Below, one piece after another: positions 1-7,693 of a stretch of 64,000 nucleotides of DNA. Source of the stretch: Laccaria trichodermophora (lineage: Eukaryota > Basidiomycota > Agaricomycetes > Agaricales > Hydnangiaceae); assembly GCA_018417955.1 (NCBI GenBank), contig JACTVC010000006.1, positions 1,302,001-1,366,000 of the forward strand. Direction: 5' to 3'. The notes below the pieces were generated by a model. That model did not search any database. It was not told the origin of the DNA and was given only the letters and a program-made list of their open reading frames with translations. Each line of letters starts with the position of its first letter. The first letter of the stretch is position 1. The translations under genes and the position numbers were made by a program.

Positions 1-754
1 GCGCTGCTAAGTATGGCAAGAAATTCAAGGCAAGCGCTCCCGCTTGTCTTTACGAGTGAAACCCTCCAATATTTCATCCCGTGTGTTTAGGCCATCGTAG
101 TTCTGCCAGAATTGCCTGGCTTCGAGGGCGATGTCAAGTCTCGCGAAATACCACGGCGGGCTGCAATGCAGGTCAAAAACCATGGCGGTAGTAGTATCTA
201 TGAAGAAATTTGCAAAGAAGTTGATGATCCGTAAGTTTGCCATCGTCGGTCGTATTGCTTCCCTCGCGATCGGTTCATGAATCTTCATTTAGGATGGATT
301 TTATTCGCAATTACCGCCTTCGCGCCTACGATAGAATAACTGCCCCGATGGGTGACCCGCAGTATTATAATGCGGAAGCCCTCCAAATCACGTTGATTGC
401 AGACAACCATAGGCTCATTCATAAAAAAAGATGGAGGACAACTCGGGAGTCAAACTCCACGAAGCCCAGGTTGCCTTTACCCGCCAATGGTTGTCTAGAG
501 ATACCAAAACATGCCGAAAGACTGTCACGATCAATATCACCCAAGAGACAACGGTCCACGGAGGCTATGGTTGTCATTGATAAAACCCCACCCAAGATGG
601 AGACTGAACACCAACGGAAGGAAGAGAAATCATTGGATGGCTACTACTCCGTTCTGGAGTTGTATTACTCCAATATTCTGTAATATAAATACCACACACC
701 TGCAGACACTGCGTTCTACAAATTGTCGCTACATACCCTGTAGATCTACACTAT
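1..754. other. No gene supported (accessory tract)
   Basis: Several short open frames exist on both strands, the longest about 148 codons on the plus strand and 87 on the minus strand near 25-288. None shows a recognisable domain, a convincing exon structure or a similar copy elsewhere in the window. The tract borders fragments of duplicated genes, so it may hold unrecognised relics. I assign no function. Confidence 0.4.
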
Positions 755-890
755 CATCAGTCTTTTGTAACCGAATGATCATGCACACGACCGTTGCCTT
801 TGGGATGGACAAATACAGAGGGACAAAGGAAACACCGCAGAATAACGTTAGCTAGCTCAAGTGCGGTGTTATATGATGTTTTACTATCCT
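755..890 (-). pseudogene. Short NUP84-derived fragments
   Basis: Two small pieces match sequence that occurs downstream. Bases near 757-782 match the region near 7534-7558, just beyond the 3' end of NUP84. Bases near 802-880 match an internal NUP84 exon/intron area near 8482-8570, sharing a run with the core ccgcagaataacgttagc. They are joined out of their native order, and the rest of NUP84 is absent. This is debris from local duplication and rearrangement, not a gene. Confidence 0.6.
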
Positions 891-1053
891 GGCATTCGGC
901 TAGCACTCAGTGGGTCAGGGCAAGACCCTCTACAGGTAGGAAAACAGCATGATTTCTTCCAATCGTTCATGTGATGTATTTGGCGGTCTGCTTGTCGAAT
1001 GGATTGAACGAAAAACGTGGTATATATGTGGGGGGTAAAGCTTTAAAGAACCA

Positions 1054-1670
1054 TCAATTCAACGAATGCCCGCAGACTTCGTACAGCTGACGCTCTCCAG
1101 CCAACTGCTCGTCATATCTACCGGTCATCTCGCCGATACTCTCCACCCAGTCATCCGGCGCATAGGGGTTGAAATTCGCTTTCGTGTATTCCCAGTACTC
1201 GGGAAACCAACCAGCGCAATCCCAATCAACGATAGTAGTGATCGTACCGTCACGTTTCACCATGATATTCCTTGGCGCAAAATCACCGTGCGTAAATTTA
1301 GTGGCATAGTGCTAGCGATGCGAATCGACAACTTTCTCAACACCTATCATGTTTTCGAAGGTCTCCATTGATATGTTCCCGCGGAGCAACTGGTGGAAAT
1401 CATCGTGGCTCTGAAATGGACCAACTAGCTCGAGGCCAACCCGGCAGATGTCTCGTATAGGACCGCCTGTTGCGGACATCACTGTCCCGTCAGTTGGAGG
1501 TTTCAAGGCGCGAAGTTGGCCGAGGTAGCCCTTGAGCTGTTCCACAACCCGGCACTTTGTCTTGTCAGACATACGACGCCAAGCGTAATCCAACTCTGCT
1601 CCATCAACAATGTCCATGGTAATGTATGTCACTTCGTCCTGGCGCCAAACGTGTTGGACTCTGGGCACGG
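1054..1670 (-). pseudogene. APH-type phosphotransferase, copy 1, C-terminal part (interrupted)
   Basis: This is the C-terminal half of an aminoglycoside-phosphotransferase-like (APH/choline kinase fold) protein of the kind expanded in Agaricomycetes. The Brenner-type catalytic motif reads THGDFAPRNI, followed by the Mg-site motif IVDWDCAGW and the typical continuation FPEYWEYTKANF. The reading frame after these motifs is intact to a stop at 1054. A TAG codon at 1312-1314 lies just before the catalytic motif and also occurs in copy 2; it is either an ancient nonsense change or part of an unrecognised intron. The gene is cut at 1670 by an LTR element, and its N-terminal part continues at 4109. 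Substrates of this fungal family are generally unknown. I regard it as dead. Confidence 0.8.
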
Positions 1671-1804
1671 TGGAAAGGGCGGAAGGGCTTCCCCAGCGTG
1701 TAGCTGACTGGGTAAGTGGTGGTATTGCGGTGAGTAGCTACTACATGTGATGTATGTATGTACGTGCACGTGACCACGCTCTGGAGCAGGGAATCCCTAT
1801 TCCA
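1671..1804 (-). repeat. LTR (3' LTR in element orientation)
   Basis: A 134-bp terminal direct repeat starting TGGAA and ending TTCCA. It differs from its partner at 3975-4108 only in the ccacgct/ccgcgct position near its end. Confidence 0.9.
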
Positions 1805-1818
1805 TCTGCCCCCTTCCC
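1805..1818 (-). other. Polypurine tract of LTR element
   Basis: On the minus strand this reads gggaagggggcaga, 13 of 14 purines, directly before the 3' LTR. This is the expected place for the plus-strand primer of reverse transcription, and it orients the element on the minus strand. Confidence 0.7.
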
Positions 1819-1854
1819 ATAAGGGGGATCGTCTGACCGCCCGGAGAGTCGGCT

Positions 1855-1887
1855 ACAAGCCTTAGGGCTATTAGCCCTAAGGCTTGT
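1855..1887. repeat. Perfect 33-bp palindrome inside LTR element
   Basis: Two 16-bp arms (acaagccttagggcta and its exact reverse complement) are separated by a single T. It lies about 50 bp inside the element from the polypurine tract. It could form a tight hairpin in element RNA or a cruciform in DNA. Its function is unknown. Confidence 0.85.
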
Positions 1888-2722
1888 TGTACTTGTTTGT
1901 GCAATCACTGATGGGCCGCGGAACGATCAAGAATTCGGCAAACCCCGCCAGCCCATCAGACTCCGTTCAAACAACAACTTACATAGACTTTTTCGTGGAA
2001 CGACCAACGTCTCAAATAATTTTCTGTGAGTAATAAAAACGAGAGAAGCTTTCAAATTCCAGACAACTTTTGTGAAAGATACCCCAATTTTTCTGAAAAT
2101 GATGTGGAGTGACGGAATCAACACCACCAAACACTCTACCAAATAGAGTGTCAACGCTGTAGCCTTATACGGTGACGGATTTCACGAAGAATAAACTTAC
2201 ATTGTTCTAAGACAAATGTATACATAGTGAAAATTGGAAAGAAGAACTTACAAAGTCAAGCTAAGCACTGGCTAAGCATCAACCCATTAGCATCAGTAAC
2301 TACCACTCAAGCATGAGGTGGCAGTGAAATTTTTGTGTGTTTAATGCTCTGAATACATTGTATATATGTGGAATTGAATGTTTGCGAGCGGCATGATAAG
2401 TACAGAAGGGAAACGGAGAAGCGACACCAACGCGACGGACGCGACGGACCCATCACCTCGTCACGTTCAGTTGTGGCCGCACGTGAGAGCCTCAGCGGCG
2501 TTTTCCGAAGGAGCCTCAAGGCTAAGAGCCCTGGGGCTTGTAGCCAGGTCAGCGGGCGGTCCGACATTCTGCCATAAGGCGACGTCCCCGTCGCCAGCTA
2601 CTGAAAAAGAAGAAAAAATTTTAAGAGGACTAGAAAAATGTAGAGTAGAAATCCAGAATCAAACAAAGCAATAAAAGAAAAAGATATGATGGACACAGTA
2701 GGAACATAAACTTGAAGAAAGA

Positions 2723-3742
2723 TCAGTGACGAACCCAACCAAGCGCCTTCAAAGCTTGACTCAAATCTAAGAGGCGTGGATCGGATTCCCAATCGAGGGC
2801 CATAGGAATCTTCAATGGGGTTGATGGCAATGGCGGTGCGGTGGGGTTCGAGACTGGAAGGAGGCGTTGACGAGGAGTAGTTTGTGAGACGGGGAAGAAT
2901 GGTGGGGCTCGACATGACCGAAATGGTGGTTGGGACCGGAAAACCTCACGTTTTTCCAAAGGCAATCGGGAACGGCGATTCCGATGTGCTAATGAGCTGA
3001 AGGGGTTGGCTTTGGAGGTGCGGAGAGCTGAAAGGTCACGGCGAGGTTGATTTTTAGGGAATATGGGAGTAATGGGTATGGCGGCGGCGTCCTCAGACCA
3101 ATCGAAAGCTGGGGGATCCAGGGTAGAAGTAGTGATAGCAGCAGGAGTCAAATCCATAGGCTGGGCTTGAGCTTCGGCATTGACAAGAAGGGGTGGTGGA
3201 CTGGTCTGGGATGAGGAAGTGTGATGTGAGGGGGAAACCTGAATAGCAGCGTCAAGAGAAAGTGGGCGAGCCTCGACGAAGTCCACCTGAACCATAGCGT
3301 CCAGCTTATTGGCGGTGCAGCTATGTCCCTCAGGAAGTCCTACGTCGCAGGAGAAGCATGTTAGCGGCTTGTCAAAGCACCATTGACCATGACCTTCAAC
3401 CTCCCATACTTCCCTCTCAGCCAATATCCCAACAATCTGCCCTTGATCTGCCCCTTCACGAAATGCCTGCTTTACATCCATGTCCTTGAAAAAGGCTGCT
3501 CCCCTCTTAAATCCTTCCTGTGACCCTTGCTCAAATGCATGCTTCCAAACGAGACCCAACGGCAAGTCTGGCGATGATGTGGCGAGGGCAATGAGCTTTG
3601 CAATGCTCTCTTCTGTAGCTGGTGGTGGTGATGATGCAGCTGCTGGTTTTGATGCAGATGCTGGCGCTGGCGCTGGCGGCGTTACCGCGGGTGGTGCCTG
3701 ATTGACAGGCTTCTTCTTCGAAGTGGTCTTCTTTTCCGGCAT
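2723..3742 (-). CDS. LTR-element protein of unknown function
   Basis: This is an uninterrupted 339-residue ORF with an ATG start, in the same orientation as the element's LTR and polypurine signals. The N terminus is Lys/Pro/Ala-rich and low in complexity (about residues 1-45). A helical segment rich in Glu/Gly/Phe follows (about 60-115), then a small Cys/His cluster (CFSCDVGLPEGHSC, around 130-145). Next come a Pro/Ser/Thr-rich linker, a basic stretch, and a hydrophobic C terminus of the form DWESDPRLLDLSQALKALGW. I see no gag, protease, polymerase or zinc-knuckle motif. I recall similar tails in repeated agaricomycete hypothetical proteins but cannot verify this. It could be a gag-like structural protein or an unrelated captured gene. 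Confidence 0.75.
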   Translation of the reverse strand: MPEKKTTSKKKPVNQAPPAVTPPAPAPASASKPAAASSPPPATEESIAKLIALATSSPDLPLGLVWKHAFEQGSQEGFKRGAAFFKDMDVKQAFREGADQGQIVGILAEREVWEVEGHGQWCFDKPLTCFSCDVGLPEGHSCTANKLDAMVQVDFVEARPLSLDAAIQVSPSHHTSSSQTSPPPLLVNAEAQAQPMDLTPAAITTSTLDPPAFDWSEDAAAIPITPIFPKNQPRRDLSALRTSKANPFSSLAHRNRRSRLPLEKREVFRSQPPFRSCRAPPFFPVSQTTPRQRLLPVSNPTAPPLPSTPLKIPMALDWESDPRLLDLSQALKALGWVRH

Positions 3743-3974
3743 GGTGACATAGGGCGGAAGGCAGTGATGTCACAAGGCACGACGTAGACAGTATAGATGT
3801 GGAGACGAAGACGGGAAGACGGTAAGACGTATGGCGTAGGATGGGGGACGATACAGGATGCGACAATGTTGATGAGGTGGCAGTAGAGACACCCAGAATG
3901 AGACTAGAGCACAGAAATGAAGCAGAGAGCAAGAGCGAATGTGTTAAAGCACGAAACACACTCTCATCACCAAG

Positions 3975-4108
3975 TGGAAAGGGCGGAAGGGCTTCCCCAG
4001 CGTGTAGCTGACTGGGTAAGTGGTGGTATTGCGGTGAGTAGCTACTACATGTGATGTATGTATGTACGTGCACGTGACCGCGCTCTGGAGCAGGGAATCC
4101 CTATTCCA
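3975..4108 (-). repeat. LTR (5' LTR in element orientation)
   Basis: A 134-bp terminal direct repeat, 133/134 identical to 1671-1804. It is followed on the plus strand by the acgg target duplication. Confidence 0.9.
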
Positions 4109-4440
4109 ACGGGGATAGAAGTATTGTTAGTTATATGTATATCGCATGGTCTCAGCTTCTGTTATGTCAATGTGACGGCCGGCTTAGAGGAATGTGTTGA
4201 GCCCAATTCTTCGTGTTCGAAAGCCAATGGAGGAAGAGAAAAGAATGTGACCAATAGTTAGACGCAAGTTGAAGAATGATGGTGGTTGGTCATCTTGAGT
4301 TTGTTCATCTTGTTTCTGGGCGCATCTAAATATGAGTTCGGGGCTACTGAAGCGCAAAAAAAAAAAACCTTTGAAAGGCGCATCATGGTGAGGATAGGGA
4401 AACGGTAGGAAGGTGCATCATGATGAGGATAGGTATCCGA
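4109..4440 (-). pseudogene. APH-type phosphotransferase, copy 1, N-terminal part
   Basis: This continues the gene cut at 1670. It matches 7206-7530 of copy 2 closely from the target duplication onward, covering the part of copy 2 that encodes the FNTRLTIARILFSSSIGFRT region. It carries small differences and indels relative to copy 2, including extra sequence near 4391-4440. The LTR insertion separates it from its catalytic half, so no functional product is expected. Confidence 0.75.
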
Positions 4441-4638
4441 TGTGCTCAGAGTCAAGCAGCAGAATGTGTTAAATCACGTGACAGTACGGGGAGCTCTCTA
4501 TTTCCATCAATGATTCGCTGGCACTACTGTACTTACTCTTCATTTAGCTTGAAATACCCGCTTTATAACCACACCATCCTCCAACGGTGAGCCTGTTTTT
4601 GCCACACGCGACGTTCTCGTCTCATCCTCTCTCAAGAC

Positions 4639-5139
4639 ATGGCTGCCCGAGCTCGTCAGCTTGCCTTCAATCCGTTTGGAGATGCTTATCCGGACGACGA
4701 CAGTACAAAGGAGATCCTGCTCCAGGCAGACGGCTTGGAAACAGCACACAACAAGGACCGCCACGTCCTCCTTCGTTGGAAAAATGGGGTAGATGCCACA
4801 GAGAAAATCGTTTACTTCCAGATTATCCAACTCTCTGGCGGACCAGGCAACTACAACTTCCACACACGCCAGGTACACTCGGAGACGTCCCAGTTGCAGA
4901 ACAAGTATTATGTGCTCGGCCAGTACACCCGGGCGCAGCGTGACCAGATCTTAGCATTAGCGTACGCCGTTCCGTTCTACAAGAAGTCGCGCATTAACAG
5001 TTGCCGCACCTGGACGCGGCTCTTGCTTGAAGCCATGGTCGATGCCAATCTCCTCTCGGTGACTTTGTTTGAGCACCTCGATACCGACATCCCGCTCAAG
5101 AAACCTCTTCCGGAGCTCTCCGAGTCCGAGGAAGCCTGA
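4639..5139 (+). CDS. Uncharacterised 166-residue protein, single exon
   Basis: The ORF runs from an ATG to TGA without introns. The predicted protein is soluble, with no signal peptide, membrane segment or recognisable catalytic motif. Features that look constrained are a central stretch around VYFQIIQLSGGPGNYNFHTRQ (residues about 58-78) and a C-terminal helical block with CRTWTRLLLEAMV. The extreme C terminus is acidic. The composition looks like a real gene, and I have a vague impression of similar basidiomycete hypothetical proteins, but I assign no function. It sits between relic sequences on both sides, which makes an intact gene here notable. Confidence 0.7.
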   Translation: MAARARQLAFNPFGDAYPDDDSTKEILLQADGLETAHNKDRHVLLRWKNGVDATEKIVYFQIIQLSGGPGNYNFHTRQVHSETSQLQNKYYVLGQYTRAQRDQILALAYAVPFYKKSRINSCRTWTRLLLEAMVDANLLSVTLFEHLDTDIPLKKPLPELSESEEA

Positions 5140-5344
5140 CCTAAGCCGTTGGTGTGGTCAAAGTCTTTGGAGTGTAGTAGCTTGTGCTCGCTCTGTGTTC
5201 ACTGTATTTGTACTTCATCGAAGTTGGCTTGTACTCTGACATTTTAGTCAATTTGTCCATCCCATAACCCCAGCCCCATGGCGCGAAATGATGTTCCTTG
5301 GGACAAACATGAATTTTGAGCCGAGGCGTTGTTCAGATGACTTT

Positions 5345-6020
5345 ATGAATACTCCATCCTTCGATCCACCAAGGATCGCTTCCCTCACCGCTCACTGCTT
5401 AAATTATGCCCCAACCTCTTCACATCCTCGTTCACAAAGTCCTCGTACAGTTGGTCTGCCAAGGTGTTCGCGAGCTGTTAAGCGTGTTTGAGGTTTTGTG
5501 CACAGCTGATTAACAGTGAAGAAAGAATTGGTGCCTTGAGTCGAACAATAGGAAATGAAGGCGGATATTAAGTTCGGGTATATATATCTGACGGATCCGA
5601 ATGAAGTCTTTTCGTCTTTCATCAAGTCTTCTGGGATAGTTGTGAACATATGTTACACCTAGGGACGAAACGCACCTCTCGGTTTTTCAACATCAGAAAA
5701 TAACCACTCCGCAGTCAAAAGTCTCGTAATTTGGTCGCGGGCTTGATCAATCAGGCTCTGCGAAAAAAAGAAAAAAGACCCCTCATCAACACCTAGCAAC
5801 ACCTGGATTTGCTGCACAAGCAAACCCGATCCTTGTTCATCCCCGGCACATGCTGAGACTAACAATTCGCCACACATTCCACCGCTTCCCAGATGATGAG
5901 GACGTCGAGGAGGTGGCGATAGTGTATATTCCGTCGCTTTCTCCTCTGGTTCTGCGAGTTCTGGGGGAGGTCGTCCAAAACTTAAAGGCTTTCTACAGCG
6001 ATGACAATCATTGGCAACCA
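5345..6020 (-). pseudogene. Degenerate partial copy of NUP84 3' end
   Basis: This tract aligns with the last three or four exons and introns of the intact NUP84 gene (about 7729-8400). Shared protein pieces include SLIDQARDQITRLLTAEWL and a degraded ERATEYLHYRQFF region. Intron sequences are also shared, so it arose by DNA duplication, not retrotransposition. Frameshifts and deletions break it repeatedly; for example, the segment encoding the intact gene's AILGGLEGGG tail is missing or shifted. The upstream two thirds of the gene are absent. Confidence 0.85.
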
Positions 6021-6231
6021 CCTGGGAAACACACTATGGGCAACAAATCCAGTCGCGTCATAGACGGCGGAAAGACGGGCAACTAATGGAAAGAAAGTGA
6101 GGCATGTCTGAAGAGCCATTCGCGTGACATTTCCAAACGCGGAATGAAAGTTTAGAAAGGGCGGCAGCGCTGAGGCTAGTCGACAAGAAGAGGGAGCTGA
6201 GTAGGAACTAGAACAAGGCTCTCCGTTGCGT

Positions 6232-6407
6232 CTACAACCACTTAGAGAAGAAAGTCGGATCGGCCTGGATATAATCCAATAGATTTTCCGACCGACGGTG
6301 GGATGAGTCCTGGCTAGTTGATACGCGATGGTCGTCACAAGGTTCTGAGTAGTCCGACGCCCTGGAAGTGCTGATTCTCGAGAAAAGAAGAAGCTCTCTG
6401 TCCTCAA
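6232..6407 (-). pseudogene. NACHT NTPase fragment (NLR relic)
   Basis: One frame reads SFFFSRESALPGRRTTQN followed by LVTTIAYQLARTHPTVGRKI. This matches the segment after the Walker A motif in fungal NACHT proteins, where a phenylalanine-rich strand is followed by TIAYQLA. The expected continuation (a DPSI-type motif) is found as YIQADPTFFSKWL in another frame, so the fragment carries a frameshift. No P-loop or repeat domain is attached. It is a scrap of an NLR gene sandwiched between the NUP84 and APH copies. Confidence 0.7.
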
Positions 6408-6613
6408 GTAGAGTGTCGTATCCTGGAATACCGGCTAGCACTCCGTGGTCAGGGTAAGACCCTCTACTCAAGTAGCGGATATGAAACGGCGTGATTTCTT
6501 CCAGTCGACCACGCGATGTATAATGGTATGGCGGTCTGCTTGTCGAACGGATCGAGTGAAAATCGTGGTATATATGCGGAGGGTGACGAACCATCAAGTC
6601 AACTCATGCCCGC

Positions 6614-7400
6614 AGACTTCGTACAGCTGACGCTCTCCAGCCAACTGCTCGTCATATCTACCGGTCATCTCGCCGATACTCTCCACCCAGTCATCGGTGC
6701 ATAGGGGTTGAAATTCGCTTTCGTGTATTCCCAGTACTCGGGAAACCAACCAGCGCAATCCCAATCAACGATAGCAGTGATCGTACCGTCACGTTTCACC
6801 ATGATATTCCTCGGCGCAAAATCACCGTGCGTAAATTTAGTGGCATAGTGCTAGCGATGCGAATCGACAACTTTCTCAACACCTATCATATTTTCGAAGG
6901 TCTCCATTGATATGTTCCCGCGGAGCAACTGGTGGAAATCATCGTGGCTCTGAAATGGACCAACTAGCTCGAGGCCAACCCGGCAGATGTCTCGTATAGG
7001 ACCGCCTGTTACAGACATCACTGTCCCGTCAGTTGGAGGTTTCAAGGCGCGAAGTTGGCCGAGGTAGCCCTTGAGCTGTTCCACAACCCGGCATTTTGTC
7101 CTGTCGGACATATGATGCCAAGCGGAATGCAACTCTGTTCCACCGACAATGTCCATGGTAATGTATGTCACTTCGTCCTTACGCCAAACGTGTTGGACTT
7201 TGGGCACGGGGATAGAAGTATTGTTAGCTATATATCGCAAGGTTTCAGCTTCTGATATGTCAATGCGATGGCCGGCTTTGAGGAATGTGTTGAGCCCAAT
7301 TCTTCGTGTTCGAAAGCCAATGGAGGAAGAGAAAAGAATGCGAGCAATAGTTAGACGCGTGTTGAAGAATGGCGGTGGCAAAGTGGCTGCAATCTCGTGA
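6614..7400 (-). pseudogene. APH-type phosphotransferase, copy 2
   Basis: This is the second copy of the APH-like gene and lacks the LTR insertion. From N to C terminus it shows an N-lobe (around ISEAETLRYIANNTSIPVPKV), the hinge-like VTYITMDIV, the catalytic THGDFAPRNI (around 6810-6835) and IVDWDCAGW. It shares the TAG before the catalytic motif (6851-6853) with copy 1. It also has a one-base deletion near 6694-6697 relative to copy 1, which shifts the frame after NFNPYAP and loses the C-terminal tail. No convincing ATG is seen at the N terminus. It is almost certainly non-functional unless the TAG lies in an intron. Confidence 0.8.
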
Positions 7401-7693
7401 GTTTGTTCATCTTGTTTCTGGGTGTGGGGGTGAGTTCAAGGCTGCTGAAGCGCAAAAAAAAACAACCTTTGGAAGGTCCATCATGGTGAGGATCATGAGG
7501 AAACGGTACCTATACGCTAAATAAACTGCTATGGTCTTTTGTAACCGAATGATCACTGTATGTATATGTAAATCCTTGCCACCAAAATCATTCTACGCCA
7601 ACTTGAAAGTTGAAGACAGTCGCGAGAAGTTATCATTAGTAACAGATACAGACAACAGTGGCAGAAAGGTCAAATAATAATATCTGCTCCGAG

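Larger units (their letters stand above)
1671..4108 (-). mobile_element. Compact LTR element, 2.4 kb, inserted in APH copy 1
   Basis: The element is bounded by two 134-bp direct repeats (1671-1804 and 3975-4108) that differ at one base. Each repeat starts tggaa and ends ttcca, giving the 5'-TG...CA-3' ends of LTRs. The 4-bp sequence acgg flanks it on both sides (1667-1670 and 4109-4112) and occurs once at the uninterrupted homologous site near 7206-7209, so there is a clean empty-site control. In minus orientation a purine tract (1805-1818) abuts the 3' LTR. A TGG-starting candidate primer site lies two bases inside the other LTR. No reverse transcriptase, integrase or RNase H is visible, only one ORF. 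It is therefore non-autonomous (TRIM- or LARD-like) and, from near-identical LTRs, recent. Confidence 0.9.
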
